A stretch of 64,000 nt of DNA from Triplophysa rosa (lineage: Eukaryota; Chordata; Actinopteri; Cypriniformes; Nemacheilidae), in contig NC_079906.1 of assembly GCF_024868665.1 (NCBI RefSeq), forward strand, positions 14,995,808 to 15,059,807. Reading direction: 5' to 3'. The notes below the pieces were generated by a model. It saw only the letters and a program-made list of their open reading frames with translations, did not search any database and was not told the origin of the DNA. The stretch's first letter is position 1. Each line of letters opens with the position of its first letter. The translations under genes and the position numbers were made by a program. This document shows, piece after piece, positions 13,101 through 32,419 of the stretch.

Positions 13101-14543
13101 GTATGAACTTACACAGTTCAGGTGCCATCGTGTGTCACGTCTCAAATCAACAGAGACCTTTTGACCCAGACAGATATGATCAATTCCAGCACTTCCCTAT
13201 TATTGAGCCAAACTGCTCGTAAATAAGGGCACCTCTCTTCTCTCTGGAGGACAGATGTAATAAGCAGAACTCCGTCAACTGCCCTCAGGACCTTAAGTCA
13301 CGTTCTCTCTCCAAGGGCGGCACTGTGCGGTTCATTTAATTACCCAGCATTCCCAATACATTCCATATCTCACATCTGTATGAGGTGAACATCTGCGACT
13401 GGATGTCCGATTGTAATTAATATTTTCCCTGCTCAGCTGATATGTGTCATTCATATTATGCGAAGGTTCCTGCACATGTGTGGAGGTTCAGAGTGGAGCT
13501 TGAACCGAGTGAAGCTGGGATACAGGGTCTAATTCATCAAGTCTTGTACCTGTCTCATATGGGTCACTGTGGGGGAAGGGAGAAGCTGGTCTGCATGGGC
13601 TTGGATGCTGAGAATGAACCTCGAAATCCCAGGAGTATATAGGTTGAAAGGAAAGAGTTGGTCCAGGCTTGCAGTAATTCAGCTTGGGCTTTACTGTGCT
13701 ATGTGAAACAGAGACACCTAGCGACTGATAAGGTAATTACAGTTACATAGCTGGAAGGCATAGTCGGTGCTGCTTCATTATGGGCAATTAAAAATGCATT
13801 TCGGACATCTTACTTGATTGACTGTTAAGCTAACTAACATTTATGTTTTTTATAAAAAATGTCATGTTTGAATATTGCTTGAATTAGAAACTGCTTTTGT
13901 GAAAAACATTAGGATGCTGTGAAATGAATAATCGATTCATTATTACATAATTTCTGTACACTGTGCATCAGTCAAGCACTGAACGTCTATGAATAAATAC
14001 ATTTCTTCATAAAAGAGTGTGTAATCTTTGCTTTGTGTTATCTTTGCTTGGACTGTCTGTATCTAACAATCCAGCTTTTTAGATCAGAATAATTAATAAT
14101 GTCTTGACATTTATATAACTTTCTAGTCTATTGACAATGCAGTCAATACAATTTACAGAAAAAGGAATTCCAGGAAATGAGAGACAGCAGTCTTGCATAA
14201 AGGAGCTAAATTTAGAGCTTGTCCAGTGTCATATGCACAATTACCATGGAAACAAGTGTGACAGTGTTCCTGTGCCTCACTTGTAGCTCAGTGGGAGTTA
14301 CAATGCATTTTAAAATCAACCATAGCAGGGGACACATGACATGAAAACAGCATTACGAATCATTTAATTTATGTAATTAATTAATCAAAGCTCTAATTTG
14401 TTCAAAGTAATTACATGGAGGTGAATTCAAAAAGCATTTCAATGATGTTTAATATAATTATGCTGTATAGTTGTTTAATGTATTTAGTTTTTTACCTGAA
14501 TGTTTTTTAAATATAAAATATGAAAAACAATATGGTGTTTGAG
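10156..14543. other. Gene-free stretch, possible conserved non-coding DNA
   Basis: No exon chain recognised. It holds (TTTC)n and (AC)n runs at 10203-10265. Some parts lack any repeat signature and carry homeodomain- or POU-like words: an octamer ATGCAAAT at about 11832, TTAATTAA words near 12176, and GTAATTAATATT near 13410. Short frames at 11786-12043 and 12548-12999 show no family similarity and I do not call them. Whether any of this is conserved cannot be judged from one sequence. Confidence 0.4.
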
Positions 14544-14908
14544 TTAAAAGAATAGTTTACCCAGCAATAAAATTCTGTAATTATTTGTATATTGTTTAAA
14601 ACCTGTATATTGTTTTTGCTTCTGTGGAACAGTTTTTGTATCCATGGAAGTCAGTGGGTTCAGTGTTATTTGGTTAACAACGCTCTTCAAAATATCTACG
14701 TTTGTGTTTTGCAGAAAGAAAAAAGTCATGCAGGTTTGGTATGTGGGTGAGTAAATTATGAAAGAAATGTCATTTTTGTGTAAACTCTCTCTTTAAAAAT
14801 GATGTGGGTGATCATCCTGATTGAGCCTCCTGTTACCTCATCCTCCAGCAGCAGTAGCAGCAGTCTTCTTCCTCTCCCTTGTCAACCTCATCTACATGTT
14901 GATGTTGT
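14530..14908 (+). pseudogene. Relic of porcn coding exon 2, split by a MITE
   Basis: Positions 14801-14908 align with porcn exon 2 (20517-20627) far better than chance. Shared blocks in the same order are GATGTGGGTGAT, GAGCCTCCTGT, TACCTCATCCT, GTCTTC/GTCTTCT and CCTCATCTACATG, with small indels that break the reading frame. A MITE at 14544-14796 sits just upstream; the bases on its left (GTGTTTGAG) match the porcn bases that precede GATGTGGG. The relic therefore seems to be one exon interrupted by a TTAA-type insertion. It is non-functional. It could come from a local segmental duplication of porcn or from a degenerate second porcn copy. Confidence 0.75.
14544..14796. mobile_element. TTAA-flanked MITE inside the porcn exon relic
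   Basis: Starts TTAAAAGAATAGTTTACCC and ends CTCTCTCTTTAA; internal words (AAACCTGTATATTG, CTTCAAAATATCTACG, CATGCAGG) place it in the same family as 4117-4411. TTAA is present at both ends. Confidence 0.8.
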
Positions 14909-15702
14909 TTTCCATTAAACAGCATGGCAATTTTCAGATGGCAATATAAAAAAACTGGTCAAGGAATATTTATTGCTTTAAAAACATGCACTGCTGTCAT
15001 CCAAAAGCAATCTACAGTGTGTTATACACAGGGCTGACAACTTTTCAGTTCAGCTTGGAGTGAGATTTTTTGGCCCTTGGGGGGCTGTGTAACTGAAGGA
15101 ATGAGGTATAGGATAGCGGAAAGTTGTAAAAAATCACAGACACCTTGCATTATAAATATTGTGGTTGTCAAAACATTTAATAACATAATTTCATTACTTT
15201 CATTAATTTTTGGATGAACTGTCACCATAAATTTTGAGCACAGACTTATAAATAAAGGTTGTAGACTTGGTAAATAGAAAAAACTAAAGGAAACTATGGA
15301 ATAGAGACACTAATAAATAAAGAAAAGGTGTTTGTCTATTAGAATTGATTGTTAAATATTGCATTTGCAAATACGTTTTTACTTTTTATAGGCTTACCAC
15401 AATCTATAAACAGAGTTTCCCATGTTTTAGTGAAGGTATGTGAATTATTTAATGAAGTGAATTTACTTGGTAAACATTTACGTTAATTAATTCACAATAA
15501 CACACATTTATTCATAATCTTATCCCTATAAAACGCTGAAAATGGCTCCGTGTCTCTTGTCTTGTCACACTTTGAATTGCGAATTATATTACTTCAATCA
15601 CTTAAATGACATGTTTTTAATCTAAAACGGCGTTTTGTACTTTGCATCAGTGGATACTGTCGGTGTGTCAGGTGTTTATCTACTCTGATTTCTTCTCAAC
15701 AG

Positions 15703-17558
15703 CTTCCTCACAAAAGCAGGATACAGGTAAATATAAATGATGAAAGAAATGTTTTTTTAAGTACTGGAATTTTTAGGCAGGAGAGTTCTAGACAGAGACA
15801 AAGAGAGAAATCCCGGGTACCTGGAGCAGATGGTGCTGTTTCAAGAACAGGTAAAGGGGAAAAAATCATTTGTATGTTATGACATCGGACCAAAAATATC
15901 AATGCTCTTTTATTTTTTAAACTGTTTCTGGTAGCATGCTTCTTAGTGTGTTCGTGAAATTTAGGGCAACTTATTTTTATGGATTAGTATTTAAAGATAT
16001 CAGTCATTGGATGAGCAGGTGTGTCATTTATCTGCTCTAATTTGATCTCAACAGCTGTTGTCCAGAAGAGGGTCTTTAGAGATGGGTGGACAAATCGGGT
16101 GGTTTGGCAAAAGATGTCAGTTTTGATCTTATTTTTGTAGCATGTCTCGGTTAGTGAAATTAGAACAGATGTTAGACCTGTTATTACGGATCTGTATTTA
16201 AATATATCAATCATTGGATGAACAGTAGTGTCATGTGTTTATCTACTCTGATTTGTTCTCAATAGCTTCCTCGCAAAATCAGGAGATTGGTGGACAAGTG
16301 ACGTCCACAAAATCCCCTGTCAAGCCAGCTTCTCCACCTCAGTGAGTTAAAATTCTCTCAATTTATACACAGCAACCTAAATGCTTAAAACATTAACTTA
16401 AAGGACTTGTATTTTTAGGAAGGAGAGTACTACAAAGACACTGGAGTCCCTTGTACCTCTAGCACCTGCCGCTGTTCCAAAAACAGGTAAAGGAAAAAAT
16501 CATTAGTATGTGATGACATCGGACCAAAAGCATCAATGCTCTTTTAAATTTAAAACGTTTTTTGGTTGCATGTTTCATAGTGTGTTAGTGAAATTTAGAG
16601 CAATTCGTATTTATGGATCTGTATTTAAAGATATTAATCATTGGATGAACAGGTGTGTCATTTATCTGCTCTGATTTGTTCTCAACAGCTCCCTCACAAA
16701 GCCAGGAGATTAATGGACAAGAGATTTCCACAAAACCCCCTGTTACGCCAGCTTCCCCGCCTCAGTGAGTTAAACAAATTCTCTTGATTAATACAAAGCA
16801 AAATAAACTGCAGAAACAATACTTACAGTGCTTGTATTTTTAGACAGGAGAGTTCTGCGTAGAGACTGGATAAACCAGATCCAGTCAAATCGGAGTCCCT
16901 GGTACCTCCAGCAGATGCTGCTGTTCCAAAAACAGGTAAAGGAAAAATCATTTGTATGTAATGGCATCGGACCAAAATATCAGTGCTCTTTTTTTTTACT
17001 GTTTTGAGAATCTTTTGGTAGCATGTTTCTTAGTGTGTTCGTGAAATTTAGAGCAACTTGTTTTATGGTTTTAAAGATAGGAACGGGTTTTGATTTCTGA
17101 TTTGTTTTACCAGAAATTGAACATTTATGTGAGCGGCTGGATGAATTTCATCTGTCATCAAAGGCCCCTGCCAAAGACCATCTCCTGTACCTGAGTGAGT
17201 TAACTACTAAATAATCCTCAATTTATAAGTGACTGAATGTTTGCAGAATTGGTACTTACAGAACTCTTTCTTGTGTTTTTAGGCGTCACTCCTCCAGCCT
17301 CTGCATCCAGCAAAATTTATCTTCGAATCATCACTCACATTTGGTAAGTTTGTATATTTTTCTGACTGACTGTAATGATTCTTTTATTGTTTGAAATTGT
17401 TTTGAGAATCTTACTTTTATTAGCATGTTTCTTAGTCGGTTAGTGAAATTTAAAAAAACTTGTTTTAATGATATCAATCATTGGATGAACGAGTTTTGAT
17501 TTCTGATTTGTTTTTAGTAGAAATTGAACATTTACGTAAGCTTCTGGAGGAAGTATAG
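15703..17558 (+). other. Tandem array of small exon-like modules, unrecognised gene or pseudogene
   Basis: At least three diverged copies of an intron-exon-intron unit are seen, each with a polypyrimidine tract, AG acceptor and GT donor. Type A exons: 15703-15726 (short), 16266-16341 and 16689-16764 (both 76 nt, ending CCTCA before GTGAGT). Type B exons: 15777-15852, 16419-16486 and 16844-16935, all ending AACAG before GTAAAGG. A and B join in frame; modules 3 and 4 encode Ser/Pro/Gln/Lys-rich peptides such as SQSQEINGQEISTKPPVTPA and ESLVPLAPAAVPKT. Further exon-like pieces are 17114-17194 (starts EIEHLCERLDEF), 17283-17343, and 17521-17558, a second EIEHL copy that ends in a stop. A unit at about 16055 has lost its B exon, and the third B exon has an in-frame TAG unless an acceptor 4 nt downstream is used. 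I recognise no family. It may be the end of a repeat-rich gene or a decayed one. Confidence 0.55.
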
Positions 17559-17559
17559 A

Positions 17560-19216
17560 CCTAGTGCATGAGCACGGTTGCGCGCAACGTTTATATACTT
17601 TAACCACCTTCGAGGGGTCTCGAGTCACTGGCACTGTTATTTTGGGGGTCACGGGCTGAAAAGTTTGGGAACCCCTGGTCTAAAGTGACAGACGACCCCT
17701 TAACGTAATGCGTAAAAACAACTTTATGCAGTAATGACATACACGTTACTTAAACATGTAGGACTTTTACGTCAGTCAACAATGAAACGTACATACATGC
17801 ATAAATGGATTAATTACGCTAACACGCGACACTTTTTTGTTTTTGGCAACGTTAGGCACGTCATTTCATTAAAAATGACAAAAGTCTGACCAGAGTGAAA
17901 GAAGTAAATTTACCTTTCGATTAAATGTGTGACTTTTCACACCAGGTCAGAATAGTTATTTAACATTCGTGGGTTGCATTGCTATGTTATATAACAGAGG
18001 CTCCACCTGAATGATGAATTATGATTATTATTATATTGCGCATCAGCTGAACTACACCGCGCGCGCCCACAGCACAGCTGCGTCTGACAGGACGAGACAA
18101 TATACTGAAGTGAGAAGTGTTTGTTTCACAGTTCATACATACAAAGATTTTCAGTACAATTTCTCTCAGTCTATTTTTTTATTTAGCATTTTAATACCGA
18201 CACTACAGTATTTACTATTAAAAGCCCTGAACATGATATACAGTCAAACACTGACATTTGTGACAATTGAGGTTCGAATTACAAATCAAAGCATTCTCCC
18301 GCATGGCACAGGCGCTCGTGCTCTGCTCCGTAGAGGAAGTGATCACACACCGAGTCAAGTTTGGTTGAACTCGGGCATGTTCACTAAAGCGTTGCGTCTG
18401 TCCAGTGAGTCGTAGAGATGTTCATGTTCGTGCTAACGGAATGGAAAGGACATCTGGACGACGGATTTTAACAGGGGAAAATCTCATCACTTCCGGGTGT
18501 AACATTGTAGCGCGGGATAGCAGCTGCACTCCTGAAGGTTGGTAACCGTCTGTAAGGACAGCAATGAGCAACGCGTTTATAGTCTAGTAGTAATCGACTA
18601 GATGGGTCTATCAACTCTTCAAATGTAGTTGCAAGTTCGTAACCCTTAATGCGTTATATTCTGTTTTGCGCGATGCGATCGGATCATCATATTGTGATCT
18701 GTGGAGGCGGGTATTGCAAAGAAAGCACATACGTTACATGTCCAACAAAAGTTCTAGAAATGCATATTGCTCATTGAGATGCTAAGTACATCATACACAG
18801 GTCGTCACTGACTGAAGCGACACTCGTTGATCCACATATCATTGGAGTTTAAACACTTATGAACGCAAACTGACAAGTGATCATGCAGGATAACTTACTT
18901 TACTCTTAGAAAAATTACTACAGTGACCATAGTTTAGCTATGGTATTGTAGTTAAACCGCAGTAACCACAAATGTAGCCTACCATTGTCTCACTACAGTT
19001 AGTTACACCATAATATTTGTAGTTAAACTACATGTTTCAAATCTCATTCTGTCAATACAAAACAGTTTGTAGTTTTACAATAATAAAACCATGGTTAGTT
19101 GTAATAAGGGGAGCATTTCAGTATGCACTGTCCCTGTTTGTCTCGATCCAGAGTTTTGGACATTCCACAAAATGTCATACAAGATTCAACAGTGTGGGTT
19201 TTTTTCATGACCTGTC
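17560..19216. other. Upstream region of porcn, no coding exon
   Basis: 17560-17690 carries a common repeat tail (GTTTGGGAACCCCTGG). 18040-18560 is richer in CpG and could hold the porcn promoter and a non-coding first exon ending at 18551 before GTAAGG; this is inference. A 134-codon open frame at 18011-18415 shows no similarity to anything I know. 18885-19035 has repeated ACCATAG / TAGTTAAAC words typical of a short repeat. Confidence 0.4.
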
Positions 19217-19603
19217 TTAAAGGTCCAGTATATGAAATTTAGCAGCATCTAGCAGTGAGGTCGCAAATCGCAACCAAAGGCTCACTCCACCGCTCCCCCT
19301 CCCTTTCCAAGCACTACGGTGGCTGACACAGAACTAAGATGTCACGTTTTTCGCTTCTTTGTCGAAGGAGACAACGTTTACGAATCACGCTCTGAGCAGT
19401 TTGTCTGTTTAGGACTACTGTAGAAACAACATGGCGAATTCCATGTAAGGGTACCCGCGGTGTATGTAGATATAAATAGCTTATAGAAATAACACTTCTT
19501 TATGTAAGGTCTTTATACACCTCTGAAGACATGGTTATGTACATTCTATTGCATTTCTGTCAATATATCCACCCAAAAAACATTACAAATTTTGGACCTT
19601 TAA
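19217..19603. mobile_element. TTAA-flanked MITE ('AAAGGTCCAGT' family)
   Basis: Starts TTAAAGGTCCAGTATATG and ends TTGGACCTTTAA. The inverted ends share TTAAAGGTCC and TTAA is on both sides. Internal text (GCACTACGGTGGCTGACACA, GAAGGAGACAACG) matches a fish repeat I recognise as very widespread. No coding capacity. Confidence 0.85.
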
Positions 19604-19904
19604 CATATCTGATCTCTGTTAACTAGTTTATGTTGGTGACATTAACATCAACTCAAAATGCAACAAAAATGTCACCACTGAAAAGCAAATATGTTATGTT
19701 TACAGGGCAAAAGCACAAGATCTAATTAATCTAAATAAATCTTAGTGATAATGCACCACTGCCATGTTACGTCACAGTTACATCAGGAACTCTTTTACAC
19801 TGGACCCAACATACGGTTACACTGTTAAATCATGCAAGACGATAATAGTCTGTGTCACTTTTCCAGAGCCTGTCTGTGTGTAACATCATTCAGAGGACGT
19901 CGCT

Positions 19905-27983
<8,079 letters not shown>

Positions 27984-28450
27984 AGCATACCATAGTATTC
28001 AGAAATCAGAGGACCACTGTCAATGAACTAGCGGAAGATGTGGGAGCATTAAGATGCTGAGATACCATGGACTACAGCCAGAGTAACTACATCCACCCTT
28101 CTATCCTTTTCCTGGAGAAGATAAAGTGCCTTGTTGAAAATCAAGTTGTTACAGGAATCATGTTGTCATAGGAACACTTGTTCTTTTAAATTTGATTTAG
28201 AGTAGAAACAATTTTGGAGTACGCAAAATGATCAAGAAAGTGTATTAATATGCAAACTATATATCATAGCATCCTTTTGTTGTCATTTTGTCTGGCTTCA
28301 GATTTAGGATTTAGTAGATTGATTTAGTGTTACATTGTCATTTAATAGCATATGTCTTGGGCCTGTAAACATTCACATTGCTGAAATGTATCGAGTATGT
28401 CTGGGCAAACTATTTATTTTATTTTTTTCAAATAAAAATTATTCTCATGA
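27984..28450 (+). other. porcn: porcn 3' UTR with poly(A) signal
   Basis: The canonical AATAAA at 28431-28436 is about 450 bp after the stop codon and preceded by a T-rich stretch. The UTR end is inferred from this signal only. Confidence 0.6.
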
Positions 28451-28979
28451 TGCATGGCCATTCCCTAAGGCATTTCACGGACATTCCCTGAAATAACCTG
28501 AATACTTTACTCAAGGTTACTTTGTTCTTTATCATTTATCATTTTAACATTTTTGTCATAAGATTATCACTCATGGTGATAAAGCGACCCTTACAAAATA
28601 TAGGCTAATGTGGTGTTAAGTATCACTCAGAAAAGATTTCTTTATTGTCATTGCATGACACATACAATGGAAACACCATGTACCCCCCAAAAGTAAGGCA
28701 CAGCCATTGTGAAAATTCTCCCCAAAAAGGTTTTTGGTGGATTTTGCATCAGTAATGAAAATGCAGTCACAGTTTGTGCAAAAATATTGGCGCTATATTT
28801 ACCTCATAGTTATTCATCTGTGTCCATGAACGTGTGGTGGTCTGTATAAATACGTGAATGTCCGGCATAGCACATTAATGCCATAAAAGAAAACTGAGGT
28901 TGTAAACTTGCTAGCATCATATGCCATTTAATCCGACAGTATGCAAAACGTGACCCCTAACCCAGTTGCGTGTATCCCC

Positions 28980-29088
28980 ACAGCTCCTAGTGTACGGTGA
29001 ACTATCGCGAGACTTCGTACAGCCCCTCACTACGTAATGTGCCGTGCTGCTTATGGCGGCGCTGGTGACAGTGCTGAAAGCTGTTGGG
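28980..29088 (+). promoter_or_regulatory. csde1: csde1 promoter and first (leader) exon
   Basis: TATCGCGAGA at 29003-29012 matches the TCTCGCGAGA-type core promoter palindrome found at many housekeeping genes with one mismatch. No TATA box is seen. An ATGGCGGCGCTGG start at 29053 opens a 12-codon frame that ends in phase 0 at a strong donor (GGG|GTGAGT, exon end 29088). If spliced to the exon at 30715 it makes a short upstream ORF that stops six codons later; if spliced directly to 34209 it would extend CSDE1. The transcription start is inferred. Confidence 0.6.
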
Positions 29089-30714
29089 GTGAGTTTTTCT
29101 TTAAAATGTATAGTTAATGTTACTGTTTCGCACAGTTATGTGGCGTGTGAAGTTTTGACACTTGCTATTATGGTAGTGTCTATAAACATTAGGTGTATTT
29201 TAACTGTTAAACGGTTTAGGGTGGGGACAGCGTTTCCTCTGCGTGCGTTGTAGCGTGTTAGCATGCTAGTCAAGGCTTTAGGCACAATTACTAGATTTGT
29301 GACGAATATTGAATTTATACCCCAAAACCTATAGTTCTATATGTTTCACCGTGTCCCATCGTGAGAAATTTGGACCAACCGTTTATATAAACGTGAGAGA
29401 ACGTGCCACAGTCGCAGCTCGGCCCAGTGTGACCCTAAAGTCGCTGTGTCTTTTGTTGTCGGGTTGAGTGATTATTTAAAGCCCACCGGCTGCATCAGAA
29501 TCTGAACCGTTTCATAAACACACACTCGCTTGACTTGACTTAAACTGTTTCCTGGAAATTAGTCTCGCACGAAACCTAACGTTAAGTCAATTAATGTGAC
29601 TTGCTGTCATTAAAGTAGTGACTTTATACTAGTTCTGGTTGCGTTTAAAATGCCCAGTATCATTTTTACCGTTTTGTCAGGCCTCGCAACGTTTTGTAAG
29701 AAATGCTTGGCGACCACTCACTTGGTGAGAGTTAAACAAAGTTTAACAAATATAGTTAGAGTGAAACTATACACAGTATCGTCTTCTCTGAAGTGACACT
29801 ACCCGTGATTTTTCTCTCTGGATGAACTCCAGATGGATCCGCTCCCAGCTGTTGCTTAAGCGCTGTTGCGTCATTTCAGTTTCATGTCCTCATTTTGTCT
29901 TGCAGGAAAATGTCTACAGCGTGCTCTTGACTTCACGAGATTGTCATATGCACTGCCTTCATCACTTAAAGGAATAGTTCGCCCGAAAATGACTATAATT
30001 TACCCACCCCCATGCCATCCTAGTTGTACATGACCTCGTTTTATAAGCCAACCAAAGAGCTATGTTGAATAATATCTTGGCTTTGCAATACTGTTGAATG
30101 GGGACCAATTAGGACAAAAAGTGCGCTCATCCTTCCATTATTAAAGTGTATTTTAAATGTGTAAAGTAGTGAGGTGCTACACACACAATCAATGTATGAA
30201 AAGGCTAGGATATTTATCTAGTCGTATGTAAAATGGGGCTTTCTTTTTTCCCTTTGATTTTGAATAGGCCTGTTCAATAAGATGTTATCTGCACTGCATT
30301 CAATATATGAAAGCAAGCAATGAACTAGGCTGACCTATATATAAGTTCCTAGATCCCTCCATCTCATGTGTAATAGAGTGGGAGACCTGAATGGTTGTCA
30401 TGCTGGATATCTGCAGTTGTTGACCGCATTCATATAATGTATTCCATAAATACTACTGCTGGTTCTCGCTGAGACTTGTTGATCCTCAGCTTGTTTGTTC
30501 GGTCAGCTGCCCTTGCTGGTTTTGCACGAGGCCACTGAGAAACGTTATTTTTAGGCATGTGTATCAACAGGAGAATAACGTTGAGTATTAACCTACATTA
30601 GTGGAACATGATTGGTGTACAGGGGTAAAATATTACTCCCCTAAATTTACTTTAGGGTCAGTATGTTTAATATGGAATTTATGTGTGATCTGATGTTTTG
30701 TTTCTCCCCCGACA

Positions 30715-31440
30715 GTATGAAGTGAAACAGATTTGATTTTGTACCATCTGAAACCTACTTCAAGTTCAGATCATCGATCGGTGAGAAGAAACATCAACAA
30801 AATTAACCAACATCCCCGAAACGACCCAACGGTACGACAACTCTGAAGACGACAAAGACGAAGAACTGCACTGCGACAAAGAGATAACCAGAACAACAAG
30901 AAGCAACCAAACCAGCAAACCAAAGATTTAAGAAACAGAACCAGGCCGCAACAAACGTAGCAACCAGCCATCAACGTTATCGGCGAAGGCGAGACCTGAT
31001 CTGAGACAAGAAGTTTGTGCCTACTCAACAGCTTTGATCAAGCACACGTCCCAACGCTGCACCAAGCCCTCTTCATCCTCCCTGCACCTGTTCCTTCTCT
31101 GGGGTGCGGAGAGGGCTGCTGTCTGCTAGTCTTTTTTCATTTTTGACCTTTTTTCTGTCAATTGCAGACCGAATCCCTCCCTCCTTAATTTCCCCCACAC
31201 CTTTGTGTTTCCGTTCACGTTTCCAAAAGCAGTGTTTTGGCAACTGCACTTGCCTTTTAATCAGTTTTTTGTTTTGGCTTTTTTTTGCAACTTTTGTAAT
31301 TAAACGTGTGCTAGGAAGTTAAAGCTTACAGGTGTGTGTGTGTGTGTGCGCGTGTGTGTGTGAGCGAGCAGAGTCTAAAGCATCGTTTAAGTGATTTGAT
31401 TGGTCCAAATCATTACAGCCTTCCAAGACAACAGAACAAG
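30715..31440 (+). other. csde1: csde1 leader region with CAA-rich, low-structure stretch
   Basis: A polypyrimidine tract and AG (TCTCCCCCGACAG) precede 30715, so a leader exon starts there. A strong donor GTGAGA lies at 30781. The sequence after it, 30785-30965, is strikingly A/C-rich with many CAA and AAC words and few T; a pyrimidine-rich block follows at 31050-31200. The exon may end at 30780 or run on. A further possible 22-nt exon, 31419-31440, lies between CATTACAG and GTAAGT. Vertebrate csde1 (Unr) leaders are known to carry an IRES with pyrimidine-rich elements; equating that with this sequence is inference. Confidence 0.45.
31331..31367. repeat. (GT)n microsatellite
   Basis: An alternating GT tract with a few CG steps, within a csde1 leader intron or leader region. 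Confidence 0.9.
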
Positions 31441-32293
31441 GTAAGTCTTTTTTGATTGTTTTTGCGTAATGAAAAATCCTTGTTAATGAAGTTTTAACTG
31501 CTTTCTCAACTTCATAAGTGACTTATTCTTTATTCCAAGCATCTGTGTCTCATTCAACTCAATTTGTTTACTAGTTTAGTGGTAGCAAGTTGGAAATAAA
31601 GTTGCTTTCCATTTTTATTGGTTGTGATTGACATCTTAATGCTTCCTACAAAGGCAGCATACGTACAAAGCTGTGGATTCATATATCATAAAATGATGTT
31701 GGAATTCTGTGGTAATATAACCTTGATATCATCTTCAGTCTTTGACATGACCTTGCTCAATATTAAAGTTAAACTGATGTTAATGATTGAAATCAAGCTC
31801 TAAACTTATAAGTCTGAATCTCACACACACAGGGTCATATGTATGTATGTGATTGTTTTGTGTAATAGTAGAGCTGGCAACACAGCAAGTGCATCTCAAG
31901 TGCAGGTGTATCTTACTTGGTCAGTTAAATCTATACAAAACTCCTTATATTCATCTTCAGTGGAGAGGATTTCTCTTTTTGTCTGTTGAAGATTTATCCG
32001 TACATGTTGTCTGTAGGGTCCTCACAAACCCACAGCCCATGACCTGTGCTGCTTTGTTCAATGGCTCTTCTTGTTGCCTCTCCCACAGTTTTCACCCCCC
32101 CTGCCCTCCTTTCTTCACCTTGGCAGAATTCCAGAGGTGTTTTGTTTGGTGTGTAACAAAGGAGAGGGGAAAGTGAAGGGACAAGCTGCCACGCATCATT
32201 GGAGTTTAAAGTCTAGATGCCAAAAATCTCCACTTTTTCGTAATACAATCAATCCCAGGTGTAGTAGAATTGGCCACCGTTTATGGGAGAATT

Positions 32294-32419
32294 ATGGGTA
32301 GTCCCTGGAAAGGTTTTGTCGAGTTTACCTTGCCGGCATCGCCACCTGCAGCGTTCGTAAGTGCTGACCTGAACAGCACCTCGCCCGTCGGGCTCAGCCT
32401 GTCACCCTACGGCCGTTCC
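32294..32419 (+). CDS. csde1: Alternative N-terminal coding exon of csde1 (A)
   Basis: From ATG at 32294 an open frame of 42 codons (start MGSPWKGFVEFTLPASPPAA, end SPYGRS) runs in phase 0 to the donor GTAAGT at 32420. A second GTAAGT inside the frame at 32356 could act as an alternative donor and is also in phase 0. Joining 32419 to the canonical exon at 34209 gives SPYGRS-MSFDPS and keeps frame, making an 850-aa CSDE1. The exon is GC-rich compared with its AT-rich surroundings, consistent with selection. The 5' extent and promoter are not defined. It could instead be a non-coding leader that is open by chance, but the exact phase match argues against this. Confidence 0.6.

Noticed and set aside
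18011..18415. 134-codon open frame upstream of porcn
   Set aside because: No similarity to a known family, no splice context, and it lies in probable promoter DNA.
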